From OLB11 sp041392835 (lineage in GTDB: Bacteria; Bacteroidota; Bacteroidia; Chitinophagales; Chitinophagaceae), in assembly GCA_041392835.1 (NCBI GenBank), contig JAWKLF010000011.1, positions 1-54,345 of the forward strand: 54,345 bases of DNA. Reading direction: 5' to 3'. Positions within the stretch are counted from its first letter, which is position 1. The number at the start of each line of letters is the position of its first letter. Below the pieces are notes generated by a model. It was not told the DNA's origin, searched no databases, and was given only the letters and a program-made list of their open reading frames with translations. This document shows, one piece after another, positions 24,780 to 34,661 of this stretch. The position numbers and the translations under genes were made by a program.

Positions 24780-25967
24780 CTATTTACTTCTTTGCTGTTC
24801 AGTTAATTGAAATACATGTTTAAAGATTGATTCTTCTATTACATCAAAAGCTATATTTCTACGCTTGAACACGTTATGAGCAGTTTGTACAGCTTTTGCA
24901 AGTGTATATTCTGTAAATCCAGCTGCACTACCCCAACTAAACGAAGGAACAAAATTTCTTGGGAATCCAGCACCATAAATATTGCAGCTAACGCCCACTA
25001 CGGTACCTGTATTGAACATAGTATTAATACCACATTTAGAATGATCGGCCATAATAAGTCCACAAAATTGCAACCCTGTTTTTTCAAAACTTCCTTTATA
25101 TTCATTCCAAAGTTTTACTTCTTCATAATTATTTTTCAAATTGGAATTGTTAGTATCAGCACCTATATTGCACCATTCTCCCAAAACGGCATTTCCAATA
25201 AAACCATCATGTGCTTTATTAGAATTTGCATAAAAAAGTACATTATTGATTTCTCCTCCCACTTTGCAGCCTGGCCCTAAAGTAGTAGCCCCATATATCT
25301 TTGCACCCATTTTTACTACACTATGGTCACCCATAGAAAAGGGTCCGCGTATCATAGAGCCTTCCATTATTTCGGCATCTTTTCCTATATATATTGGTCC
25401 GGTTTCGGCATTTAAAATAGACGCTTCTACTTTAGCGCCCTCTTCTACAAATATATCACGTCCGATTACAGTATTTGTAATAGATAAAGGAGCAGATACT
25501 CTGCCTTTTGTTATCCGTTCAAAGTCGGCTCTAATAGCCGTATCATTTAAAGAAAACAGGTCCCACAATTTATTTAACATCAATACCTCTTTATCATATT
25601 GTATAAGCTGTGTATTGGTCAGTATATTAGGAATGGAAAAATCCAAAGCAACTTCTTGCGAAATACGAGCGGCTAATAAGGTTTGATTATGCTGTAAACT
25701 TTCACCGGCTTTTAATTGTAATATTTTTTCAAAAAGGTCATTTGTAGGGAATAATGCTGAGTTGATAAAAATATTATCTGAAGCGGTAAGTAAAGGAAAT
25801 TTTTCTTTTAGGTAACCCATTGAAGAAAAACTGACACTCTGTGTCGTAATCTGTTCCCACTTTTCTTGCATAGTCCAAATTCCGCAACGCAAGGAAGCTA
25901 ATGGTCTTGTATATGTCAACGGCAAAAACTGAAAATACCGTTCATCGTCAAATAAAACAAAATTCAT
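24780..25967 (-). CDS. GlmU-like sugar nucleotidyltransferase/acetyltransferase, Bacteroidota type
   Basis: 395 residues, matching the family often named bacterial GlmU-like (TIGR03991). The N-terminal part is a reduced nucleotidyltransferase-like domain (VLFDDERYFQFLPLTYTRP, LRCGIWTMQEKWE). A left-handed beta-helix of hexapeptide repeats (~170-340; VFVEEGAKVEASILNAE, GAKIYGATTLGPG, GEWCNIGADTNNSNLKNN) is like the GlmU acetyltransferase part. It probably helps make UDP-GlcNAc. The classic GlmU start LAAGxGTRM is missing, so catalysis by the first domain may differ. It follows a small membrane protein gene by 3 bases. Confidence 0.82.
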   Translation of the reverse strand: MNFVLFDDERYFQFLPLTYTRPLASLRCGIWTMQEKWEQITTQSVSFSSMGYLKEKFPLLTASDNIFINSALFPTNDLFEKILQLKAGESLQHNQTLLAARISQEVALDFSIPNILTNTQLIQYDKEVLMLNKLWDLFSLNDTAIRADFERITKGRVSAPLSITNTVIGRDIFVEEGAKVEASILNAETGPIYIGKDAEIMEGSMIRGPFSMGDHSVVKMGAKIYGATTLGPGCKVGGEINNVLFYANSNKAHDGFIGNAVLGEWCNIGADTNNSNLKNNYEEVKLWNEYKGSFEKTGLQFCGLIMADHSKCGINTMFNTGTVVGVSCNIYGAGFPRNFVPSFSWGSAAGFTEYTLAKAVQTAHNVFKRRNIAFDVIEESIFKHVFQLTEQQRSK

Positions 25968-25970
25968 ATA

Positions 25971-26267
25971 TTATTCATTTGTATCAAGGTGAGAGCCTAT
26001 TTCATCAATATCTGAATGTACATCAGGCAACTTTTCTAATCTTACTTTTACTAAGTGATAACCAGCAATGGCACATGGGATAGCTACAAGGATAGCTAAT
26101 AAAGTATTGTTTGGAAAAATCATCATTCCTATGACTAATCCAATGATTTCAAATGAAATCCAAGCTAAAACTGTATACATTTTCCAAGTACTAGGTTTTA
26201 CTCCCTTTAGAGTTGCTAAATCACCAATTTTTCTGGTTAAAAAAATTAGGGCTATTATTTCTAACAT
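25971..26267 (-). CDS. Small two-helix membrane protein of unknown function
   Basis: 98 residues. Two strongly hydrophobic segments (~34-50 and 54-72) follow a short amphipathic N-terminus (MLEIIALIFLTRKIG), which may be a third membrane segment. The C-terminal tail is acidic (DVHSDIDEIGSHLDTNE). I do not recognise a family. It lies 3 bases before the GlmU-like gene and is divergent from the FabZ-like gene with 56 bases between. Confidence 0.7.
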   Translation of the reverse strand: MLEIIALIFLTRKIGDLATLKGVKPSTWKMYTVLAWISFEIIGLVIGMMIFPNNTLLAILVAIPCAIAGYHLVKVRLEKLPDVHSDIDEIGSHLDTNE

Positions 26268-26312
26268 ATTTGTTTTTTAAAGGATAAAAGTAATGCAATT
26301 CTTGAAAAGAAA

Positions 26313-26320
26313 TATATTTG
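26313..26320 (+). promoter_or_regulatory. -7 promoter box 3 bases before the FabZ-like gene
   Basis: TATATTTG fits TAnnTTTG and ends 3 bases before the ATG at 26324. A TTG codon at 26318 lies inside the box and is not a believable start. Confidence 0.45.
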
Positions 26321-26323
26321 TGT

Positions 26324-26740
26324 ATGACTTTACCTATTTCAGCAAAATCATTTATCCCACAACAATACCCTTTTCAATTTGTAGATACGCTAGTAGCTGT
26401 AGAACAAAATAAAACCATTGCTACATACAAAGTAAGCCATGATTGCGTTCTGCTTGAAGAAAATATGCTTTCTGAAATGGCTTATATAGAAATATTAGCT
26501 CAAACTGCTGCTGCTGGCAGTGGTTTTTATTTCACACAAGCAAATCAAAAGATTCCTACTGGTTATATTGGTGCTGTAAAAAAATTTCAGTTGCATGCAA
26601 CATGTACAATAGAAAGTGAATTAATTAGTATTGTTGAGACTAAGAATAGTATTGGCAATGCAAGCATAGTAGAAGGTAAAATAATGTGTAAAAATGAGTG
26701 TATAGCTTCTGCTGAATTAACTATTTTTGTAAACAACTAA
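26324..26740 (+). CDS. FabZ-like hot-dog 3-hydroxyacyl-ACP dehydratase
   Basis: 138 residues from ATG at 26324. A hot-dog fold protein close to FabZ: FIPQQYPFQFVDTL aligns with LPHRYPFLLID of the LpxC/FabZ fusion in this window, so the catalytic His is Gln13 here. The acidic helix (MAYIEILAQTAAAGSGF) keeps a Glu. A related subfamily with PQ-x-PF is known in Bacteroidota secondary lipid clusters (aryl polyene/flexirubin type). It may act on a special acyl-ACP or be non-catalytic. It is in a cluster with a ketosynthase two genes on. Confidence 0.78.
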   Translation: MTLPISAKSFIPQQYPFQFVDTLVAVEQNKTIATYKVSHDCVLLEENMLSEMAYIEILAQTAAAGSGFYFTQANQKIPTGYIGAVKKFQLHATCTIESELISIVETKNSIGNASIVEGKIMCKNECIASAELTIFVNN

Positions 26741-26756
26741 ACAATTTATAAAAAAG

Positions 26757-27389
26757 ATGAAAACAATAATCACGACATTTTTATTTGTGCTTTCTTTTTG
26801 TACAAATTCTATTCATGCTCAAAAAAATAATTTACAAAATCAAGAAATCCCTATCGTATGGCTAGGAATAGATTATAGCCATGTAAAATTTATTGGTTCG
26901 GCTACAGGATGGGGTGATGAAAGCACCAAAACTGAAATAGAAATAAGAGATAAATATTTTAGAGAATGGAATGATTTATTAATAGACAAGGCAGAATATT
27001 TCAAATTAGAAGAAGCTGTAAATAGAAAAACAGTGGAGCGAAATACGGAGATGGTGAGAAAAATAAATGCCAATGCTGAGTATAAAAACATTTTTTCGGA
27101 ATCGAATGAAGATTATCAATTGTTAGATAAAGAAACTGTTTTGAAATTTATAAAAAAATATAATTTTCCTAAAAAAGATGCTATAGGCTTTTTGTTGGTT
27201 GCCGAAGGCATGAGCAAACCATTAAAAGAAGGAAGCTATTGGGCTGTTTTTATTGATTTAAAAAGTAAAGAAGTTCTTGCAATACATCGTATAGATGGCA
27301 AAGCTTCAGGATTTGGTTTTAAGAACTATTGGGCAGGCACTATTAAAAGTGTTTTTAAAAGTATGATTAAATCATTTAAACATTGGTAG
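26757..27389 (+). CDS. Secreted protein of unknown function
   Basis: 210 residues. Signal peptide (TTFLFVLSFCTNS, cut near IHAQ). The mature part begins with PIVWLGIDYSHVKFIG, has a charged helical middle (~60-120) and ends with an aromatic, basic segment: WAVFIDLKSKEVLAIHRIDG, then GFGFKNYWAGTIKSV and KSMIKSFKHW. I see no catalytic motif I can name. The gene lies 16 bases after the FabZ-like gene and 9 bases before the ketosynthase, so it is probably part of the same pathway, acting in the periplasm. Confidence 0.72.
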   Translation: MKTIITTFLFVLSFCTNSIHAQKNNLQNQEIPIVWLGIDYSHVKFIGSATGWGDESTKTEIEIRDKYFREWNDLLIDKAEYFKLEEAVNRKTVERNTEMVRKINANAEYKNIFSESNEDYQLLDKETVLKFIKKYNFPKKDAIGFLLVAEGMSKPLKEGSYWAVFIDLKSKEVLAIHRIDGKASGFGFKNYWAGTIKSVFKSMIKSFKHW

Positions 27390-27398
27390 AATAATACT

Positions 27399-28514
27399 TT
27401 GAAAAAACCTGTTTACCTTTTACATTCATCAGTCATATCATCTCTTGGCACGCATGTAGTTGAACACATTGATGCTTTAAAAAATAAGCAAAGTGGATTA
27501 ATCATTTCTGATGATCCATGTCTGCATGATGAAGCGTTGCCCTTTGGAAAAGTTGCTGAAAAAATATTTGAAAAACATAAAGAGCTTTCTCGTTTTGATG
27601 CTCTTATTAAAGAAACGCTGTTGCACTTACTAAAAGAAAGTAAAATTAATTTAAGCACTAACGATGTGGGTATTCTTTTTTCTACTACAAAAGGCAATAT
27701 AGAACTTTTAGAAAAAAATGATATTAATGAAAAAATTTATTTTTCATATAGTGCAGAGCTAATAAAAACTACATTAAAAAACGAAAATGATCCTATCATA
27801 GTTTCAAATGCATGCATTTCTGGTATGAGTATTTTTATACTTGCAGAGCGACTTTTGCAAGAAGGCAAGTACAAACATATGGTACTTGTAGGATGCGACG
27901 TGTTGACTAAATTTGTAGTAAGTGGTTTTAATTCTTTTCATGCATTAGATAAAAACAGTTGCAAACCCTTTGATAAAAATAGACTGGGCATCAATTTAGG
28001 CGAAGCCTGCGCTGCATGTGTATTAAGTATAGAACATCATTCGCCTATACAAATATTAAAAGGGTTTATATCAAATGATGCTAATCATATTTCGGGACCA
28101 TCAAAAACTGGAGAAGAACTTGCCTTTTGTATAAAACAAAGTTTATTACAAAATCAAGTAGAGCCACACGAAATAGATTTTATAGCTGCTCATGGTACTG
28201 GTACAGTGTACAACGACCAAATGGAAGCAAAAGCAATCTCAATAAATCATTTGTCCAATACTCCTACTATGAGTTACAAGGCCTATATAGGTCATACACT
28301 TGGAGCTGCTGGTATATTAGAAATCATTCTAAGTGCCCATTGTATGAAAGAACAATTTATTCCTGCCTCATTAAATTATCAAGAAGCTGACAATGAAAAT
28401 GCTTTAGCAATACAGCAAGATACTGAATATAAAAAAATAAAATATGTATTAAAAACGGCTGCTGGTTTTGGAGGATGTAATGCAGCTTTGATATTAAAGA
28501 ATACGGATCTGTAA
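27399..28514 (+). CDS. Beta-ketoacyl-ACP synthase, FabF/ApeO-like
   Basis: 371 residues, start TTG at 27399; no ATG fits. The Cys-His-His triad of elongating ketosynthases is intact: Cys139 (NACISG), His265 (AAHGTGT) and His299 (IGHTLGAAG), followed by AAGFGGCNAAL. The N-terminus is shorter and unlike FabF (VYLLHSSVISSLG), and the protein is ~40 residues shorter than housekeeping FabF. The context with a FabZ-like protein points to a secondary lipid or polyene pathway. No acyl carrier protein, reductase or ligase gene is near, so partners must be elsewhere. It converges on the giant adhesin gene with 9 bases between. Confidence 0.85.
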   Translation: MKKPVYLLHSSVISSLGTHVVEHIDALKNKQSGLIISDDPCLHDEALPFGKVAEKIFEKHKELSRFDALIKETLLHLLKESKINLSTNDVGILFSTTKGNIELLEKNDINEKIYFSYSAELIKTTLKNENDPIIVSNACISGMSIFILAERLLQEGKYKHMVLVGCDVLTKFVVSGFNSFHALDKNSCKPFDKNRLGINLGEACAACVLSIEHHSPIQILKGFISNDANHISGPSKTGEELAFCIKQSLLQNQVEPHEIDFIAAHGTGTVYNDQMEAKAISINHLSNTPTMSYKAYIGHTLGAAGILEIILSAHCMKEQFIPASLNYQEADNENALAIQQDTEYKKIKYVLKTAAGFGGCNAALILKNTDL

Positions 28515-28523
28515 CCCTTTTTA

Positions 28524-31500
28524 TTATTTTAATAGAATAAGATCTCCTTTTCTGATATAATTTTTTTGATCGTATAAACACTTATACCTGAACAAATAAA
28601 AATACGTTTCTACATCCATCGCTCGGCCCTTATAATGGCCATCCCACCCTTTCGTTATATCTGTAGTTGACCATACTTTATTTCCCCATCGGTCTCTAAT
28701 TTCTAATTGCAACAATTCAATACCTGCAGCAGTAACAATACGCCACAAATCATTTTTATCATCCCCATTAGGGCTAAATGCATTAGGAATATACATATCA
28801 TCACAACATGGACCAGGGTTTATATATACGGTATCTTTTATTTCGCATCCATTTTTATCAACCACAGTTAGATAGTAATAACCATATCTAAGTTGCTCTG
28901 CTAATTGGTCTGTTTGTGGAGGTGAAGTACTCCAAAAATAAGTATATGGCATGACACCACCCGTAACATTGGCTTTTGCCCAACCTTCATTTCCAAACCC
29001 ATAGCAACCAATATCTTTTTTATCAATTTGTACATCCAATATATTGTCTGCATTGTTAATATTAATGATAGTATCAAATTGACATTGAGCACTATCAGTT
29101 ACGGTAATAGAATAAGTACCTGCTGCTAAACCCACAAAGTTTCCTGTTTTATTTATATGTAGTCCAGGCTTAACATAATATGTATAATTTCCTCTACCAC
29201 CCTTTGCAACAATTTCAATTTTGCCATCTTTGGCATCTTTACAAGTTATATGCTTAATCTCAATATCAGCTTGAACCAAATCAGGCTCAGTGAGTACAAA
29301 GCTGGTGTCTTTAATACAACCAAGTGCATCTTGAATAGTAAATGAATAGGTATTTGCACCCAAGTTTGGATAAAATGCAATGGGACCAAATGGTCCACCA
29401 TTCATAGAATAGCTCATAGGTGCAACTCCTCCAGTTGCAGTAAATGAAATTAAACCATTTAAGTCTCCATGACATATAGGCTCTTGCATCAAAAGATCAG
29501 TAATAACTATTTCTAAATTAGACTTGATAAATACTTGTGTGGTAGCTGTACAGCCACTTGCATCCGTCGCTGTCACCGTATAGTTTCCTCCGGTAAGGTT
29601 TTCAAAATAGCCTGATGTGTTTTGTACACCTACAATAGGATTAATACTATAATTCAAATTGCCAGTACCACCTATAGCTGCAACAGTTATTGAACCTGTA
29701 GTATCATAGTAACATGTAATATCTTCATGGCTAACAAGTGTCCATAATATTTGGGGTGGTTGTGTAATCTGTATTGGAGGCAATGAATCTTTACAACCAT
29801 TCAAATCGGAAACGGTTAGTGTATAATTATTAGCTGTTAAGGTAGTATATGCCCCCGACGAACTTGAAACATTGGTAGGTAAAATAGTATAAGTATATGG
29901 TAAAGTACCTCCAGATGTAGTACCAACTATACTACCATCGTTTCCTCCAAAACAAGTTACATTACTTGATGAAACAAAAGATAAGTCAAGTGGTAATGGT
30001 TGATTAACGAAAGCAGTTGTAACTGCACTACAAGCATTAGCATCAGCAATTGTAATAGTGTATGTATTCAATGACAAACCATTAAAAGTGCCTGTAGTAT
30101 TTGAAATCGATGTTGGCATTATTGAATAATTAATAATTCCAACTCCTCCACTTGCATTTGCTTGAATGATGCCATTTGATTCTCCAAAACAAAGTACATT
30201 AGTAATTTGTAATCCTGTAAAAGCAACTATTGGAGGCTCTATAACAACATTAACTGTAGATAAAGTACAACCATTAGCATCCGTAACCGTTGTGGTATAA
30301 TTTGCTTGAGAAAGATTTGTAAATAATCCAGTTGAATTTGACTGTGTATTGGGCAACAAACTATAATTCAATGGTGCTATACCGCCAGATGCGCTAACGG
30401 AAACTGTACCATTTAATTCGCCAAAACAAATAATATCTGTAGATGTAGCTGAGGTAAACGATATTGCAGAAGGCTCAAAGATTATAATTGATGAAGTTAT
30501 ACTACATCCATTGGCATCAACAGCTGTTATAGTATAGGTATTGCCATTTAACCCTCCAAACAATCCAGTTGTATTTGTAATAGAGCCAGGGTTAATAGTA
30601 TATTGAATAATTCCAGTGCCACCACTAGCAGCCATAAAGATACTTGCATTATTGAGTCCATTACACGTTACATCACTACTTGAAACACTATCTATGACAA
30701 CCTGATTTGGGAGAACGATAAATATAGTTGTAGATGCCGAACATCCGTTGGCATCGGTGGCAGTAATGGTATATGTAGTATTGCCAGCTAATCCATTAAA
30801 TGTGCCAGTTGTATTAGAAACACTGCCAGGCATTAATAGATAAGTAATAGTGCCTGTTCCACCTATAGTAGTTGTTACCAAAGCACCATTACTCTGACCA
30901 GAGCATTGGACATTATTGCCAGTTGCACTTGAAAATTCTAATAAAGCTGGTTCTATGATGGTAAATGTAAATGAATCTGTGCATCCATTGGCATCTATAG
31001 CCACTGCTGTATAATTATTGGCCGATAAGCCAGTAAAAACTCCAGAATTATTAGTCAATGCATTGGGTAAAAGTAAATAACTAATATTACCTATACCTCC
31101 GCCAGCTGTTACATTTATAGATCCATCAATTTGTCCAAAGCAAGATATGTTTGTAGGTGTAGCATTTGTAATTAGTACTGCAGATGGATTAATAATAGAA
31201 ACTGATGTTGTAACGCTACAGTCATTTCCATCTTTAACCGTTATTGTATATATATTTCCTGACAAGTTTGAAAACTGTCCGCTTGTATTTGTTATATTAC
31301 CAGGAACTAACGTATAGCTCAAAGTACCAGTACCTCCGTGTGCAAAAGCATGTATAAAACCATTTGTATACCCATTGCAAGTTACGGGTACTGATTGTAT
31401 AGAGTCTAATAATACGATAGATGGTTCTCCTATAAAAGCCATTGTAGAAAGTGTACAGTTGTTTGCATCTGTAGCCTGAATGGTATAAGTAGTATTACCA

Positions 31501-34500
31501 ATTAAATTTATAAATGAATTGGGTGAAACATAAGTACCTGATGGCAATATTGAAAAATTGATTAAGCCGGTTCCACCATTAAAATTAAAATTAAGGCTAC
31601 CATCACTAAGACCAAAACAAGAAACACTATCTGTAGATAAATTTGAAAGTTGCATTTGAGGTGGCTCTGCAATAGTAATTATTGTATTTATAGTACATCC
31701 GTTGGCATCAATACCAGATACTGTATATGTATTGCTTGCAATGTTATTAAACGATGGTGTAGTAGAAGTTAATGCACTCGGTAAAAGTGTATAATTAATT
31801 GGCGCTGTACCACCAGTAATGGTCAAATTAATTTGGCCATTGGTACCACCATAGCATGAAACATCACTAAATGATGTATTGGTTAAAACAGGTCCTGCAA
31901 TAGTATTAATAGAAACTAACGAGGTATTGCTACAACCAGAAGCATCTACTACTTTCACAGTGTAAGTATTAGCACACAATGTCGAAAAAGTTGTAGTTGT
32001 TTGAGGTGTTCCGTTATTTAGAATATACTGAAGTGTTCCTGTTCCTCCTGATGCATTTATCGTTAATTGACCATCACATCCTGGATTACAGGTAGCATCC
32101 GTTTTGGTAATCGTATTTATTAATGGCGAATTGGGGTTCTGTACTTGAATGGTGGCAGTAATAGTGCACGATTTAGCATCAATTGCTTGTATTGTGTATG
32201 TTCCTACAGCAATATTATTAAATATATTAGAAGCTTGAGGTGCTCCTCCATTCAGGCTATAAAGATAGTTTGGAGTAGCTCCAGTTACAGTTACTGTTAT
32301 AGTTGCATCGCCACCTGGAACACAGGTAGGTATAGTAGAAGTTAAAGAAGCAACATTAAGAATAGTTGGTTGTGCTATGGTAAACACAGTACTCGAAGTA
32401 CAATTATTAGCATCAGCTACTGAGATAGTATAAGTCCCAACACCTAGATTTCCAAAAACACCTGATGTATTCGTCATGGATCCAGGGCTTAAAGTATAAC
32501 TTAATAGACCGGTACCTCCATTTGCACTTGCTGACACTTGCCCATCATTGCCGCCAAAGCATGAAACACTATCTATAAGAATATTGGCAAAAGTAATTGC
32601 GGGTGGTTGAGCTAGTGAAACGATAGTTGTTACAGTACAATTATTTGCATCGCTTGCTGTAATGGTAAATGTATTTGAAGATAATGAACTGTAATAACCA
32701 TTTGCACTCAATATATTGCCCGGGTTTAGTGTATAAGAAATAGTACCAGTGCCTCCAGAAGACGTTATGAATAAGCTTCCGTTGGAGCCAGCAAAACAAG
32801 TAGGTATTGTATCTATAATTGTGTTAAATTGGATTTGAGATGGTGCTACAATGTTAGTGGAGGAAGAAATTGTACATCCTGTAGCATCTACTGCAAAAAC
32901 AGTATATGCACCTACAGATAAGTTAGGAAAAATACCAGTAGTATTTGTTATATTATTAGGTTGAAGCGTATAGTTTACAGTTCCCACACTTCCACTCAAT
33001 GAACTTGTAATGCTGCCTGAGTTTGACCCAAAGCATCCAGCACTTGTAGGAGTTACAATGATTCCAGAGGGACCATTGGCTGTAGTAATAGTAAAGATAG
33101 AAGTCCCTGTACAGTTATTCGCATCCTTTACTGTTACGGTATAAGCAGCAGAACACAAATTTAAAAATGTTGCACTTGCTTGAAAGGAAGTACCATTTAT
33201 AGAGTAGGTATATGGAGCTACCCCTCCAGCTGGTGTAAAAGTAGCACTGCCATCGCATCCTGGATTGCAAGAAGCAAAACCTGTATTAATATTTGCAATA
33301 GTAACTGGGTTGGGCTGTGGCAAATTTATTTGTAAAGTATCTTTACAATTATTAGTATCAGTAGTTACTATGGTATAAATGCCACTTGCAAGATTATTAA
33401 AATAACCTGAATAACTTATTGGACCAGAAGGTAGTAAATTAAAGCTAAAGCCACCGGCACCTCCTGTAGCACCTACTTGTAATGCCCCATTTGTTTGCCC
33501 ATTACATGAAGGTTGTGTAATAGTAGTAGGATTCCATATAATTTGTGGAAACTGATTAATAGCAAAAGATGATTGAATACTACATCCATTTGTATCGGTA
33601 GCTATCAATGTATAATTCCCTACTCCAAGCCCAAAAAAGGCTCCTGAAATATTCGTTACATTTATAGGCATTAAAGTATACGAAATTTGTCCTGTACCAC
33701 CTGAAGCTGAGCTGGTAACCAATCCATTTCCACCTAAATAACATGACACATCTCGATTATCAACACTATCCCAAAGTATTTGAGGCGGTTCGATAATGGG
33801 AACGAGCGAAGTAGCAGAGCAGTTATTTGCATCAGTAACTTGAATAGTATAATTATTTTGTAATAGATTATTAAAAATACCTGTTGTATTTGCAGTTCCT
33901 AAGGGTTGAAGAGAATATGTAAGTGTTCCAGTTCCACCTATGGCTTGTGTATTAATAGATCCATTACCAGAGCCATAACAAGTGATATTACTAGAAGTAA
34001 AAGTATTAAAGGAAGGAATATTAGGGTTTTGAATATTTATGGTAGATGATACTGTACAGTTATTTGCATCTTTTACAACTATCGTATAAACAGATATACC
34101 AACATTATTAAACTGACTGCTACTTTGGAATGTGCTTGAATTTAAACTATAGGTATAAGGAGTAACTCCACCCGATGATGAAATATTAATTATACCATCA
34201 TTGCCAGGTACACATGTTGGAATTGTATTTGTTATAGTATCTATCTGCAAGGCACTACTTGGTTGTAAGATAGTTTTAGTAACACTATAGGTACAATTAT
34301 TAGCATCTTGTACAGATATTACATAAGAACCAGCACATAGATTTGTGAATAATCCTGTTGAACTTGTATCGTTTCCAGGGTTTAGTATTATTGTGTATGG
34401 CCCTGTACCACCAGATGGTATCATGGAAAGTGCGCCATCGCAGTTTCCAAAACAATTAATATGTGTAGAAGTTTGAGATGCGAAAACTAAAGGTGCTGGT

Positions 34501-34661
34501 TGAGTAATTTGTATTATTGTACTACCTGTACATCCGTTAGCATCTGCTGCAGATATGGTATAATTTGCAGCATTTAGTGCAGTAAAACTCCCAGTAGTAT
34601 TTGAAATGGCACCTGGTAGCAACTGATAATTATATGGAGATACCCCCCCATTGGCAAGCAA
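28524..34661 (-). CDS. C-terminal fragment of the giant adhesin: SprB repeats and T9SS type B domain
   Basis: 2,045 codons from a TTG that is only the first start-like codon after the frameshift at 34718; coding continues upstream of it (FYNIVKNNETCNSANDG in frame). About 25 repeats of ~80 residues each have the pattern C-x-G-x2-x-G-x-I, then a GGTGxxxY strand, PGxxxNTTGxF and a YTITxxDANGCT end. The last ~90 residues (from PNAFSPNGDDKNDLW, then IRDRWGNKVWST, WDGHYKGR, Y-x-F-R-YK) are the gliding-motility-associated type B sorting domain. Confidence 0.9.
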   Translation of the reverse strand: MLANGGVSPYNYQLLPGAISNTTGSFTALNAANYTISAADANGCTGSTIIQITQPAPLVFASQTSTHINCFGNCDGALSMIPSGGTGPYTIILNPGNDTSSTGLFTNLCAGSYVISVQDANNCTYSVTKTILQPSSALQIDTITNTIPTCVPGNDGIINISSSGGVTPYTYSLNSSTFQSSSQFNNVGISVYTIVVKDANNCTVSSTINIQNPNIPSFNTFTSSNITCYGSGNGSINTQAIGGTGTLTYSLQPLGTANTTGIFNNLLQNNYTIQVTDANNCSATSLVPIIEPPQILWDSVDNRDVSCYLGGNGLVTSSASGGTGQISYTLMPINVTNISGAFFGLGVGNYTLIATDTNGCSIQSSFAINQFPQIIWNPTTITQPSCNGQTNGALQVGATGGAGGFSFNLLPSGPISYSGYFNNLASGIYTIVTTDTNNCKDTLQINLPQPNPVTIANINTGFASCNPGCDGSATFTPAGGVAPYTYSINGTSFQASATFLNLCSAAYTVTVKDANNCTGTSIFTITTANGPSGIIVTPTSAGCFGSNSGSITSSLSGSVGTVNYTLQPNNITNTTGIFPNLSVGAYTVFAVDATGCTISSSTNIVAPSQIQFNTIIDTIPTCFAGSNGSLFITSSGGTGTISYTLNPGNILSANGYYSSLSSNTFTITASDANNCTVTTIVSLAQPPAITFANILIDSVSCFGGNDGQVSASANGGTGLLSYTLSPGSMTNTSGVFGNLGVGTYTISVADANNCTSSTVFTIAQPTILNVASLTSTIPTCVPGGDATITVTVTGATPNYLYSLNGGAPQASNIFNNIAVGTYTIQAIDAKSCTITATIQVQNPNSPLINTITKTDATCNPGCDGQLTINASGGTGTLQYILNNGTPQTTTTFSTLCANTYTVKVVDASGCSNTSLVSINTIAGPVLTNTSFSDVSCYGGTNGQINLTITGGTAPINYTLLPSALTSTTPSFNNIASNTYTVSGIDANGCTINTIITIAEPPQMQLSNLSTDSVSCFGLSDGSLNFNFNGGTGLINFSILPSGTYVSPNSFINLIGNTTYTIQATDANNCTLSTMAFIGEPSIVLLDSIQSVPVTCNGYTNGFIHAFAHGGTGTLSYTLVPGNITNTSGQFSNLSGNIYTITVKDGNDCSVTTSVSIINPSAVLITNATPTNISCFGQIDGSINVTAGGGIGNISYLLLPNALTNNSGVFTGLSANNYTAVAIDANGCTDSFTFTIIEPALLEFSSATGNNVQCSGQSNGALVTTTIGGTGTITYLLMPGSVSNTTGTFNGLAGNTTYTITATDANGCSASTTIFIVLPNQVVIDSVSSSDVTCNGLNNASIFMAASGGTGIIQYTINPGSITNTTGLFGGLNGNTYTITAVDANGCSITSSIIIFEPSAISFTSATSTDIICFGELNGTVSVSASGGIAPLNYSLLPNTQSNSTGLFTNLSQANYTTTVTDANGCTLSTVNVVIEPPIVAFTGLQITNVLCFGESNGIIQANASGGVGIINYSIMPTSISNTTGTFNGLSLNTYTITIADANACSAVTTAFVNQPLPLDLSFVSSSNVTCFGGNDGSIVGTTSGGTLPYTYTILPTNVSSSSGAYTTLTANNYTLTVSDLNGCKDSLPPIQITQPPQILWTLVSHEDITCYYDTTGSITVAAIGGTGNLNYSINPIVGVQNTSGYFENLTGGNYTVTATDASGCTATTQVFIKSNLEIVITDLLMQEPICHGDLNGLISFTATGGVAPMSYSMNGGPFGPIAFYPNLGANTYSFTIQDALGCIKDTSFVLTEPDLVQADIEIKHITCKDAKDGKIEIVAKGGRGNYTYYVKPGLHINKTGNFVGLAAGTYSITVTDSAQCQFDTIININNADNILDVQIDKKDIGCYGFGNEGWAKANVTGGVMPYTYFWSTSPPQTDQLAEQLRYGYYYLTVVDKNGCEIKDTVYINPGPCCDDMYIPNAFSPNGDDKNDLWRIVTAAGIELLQLEIRDRWGNKVWSTTDITKGWDGHYKGRAMDVETYFYLFRYKCLYDQKNYIRKGDLILLK

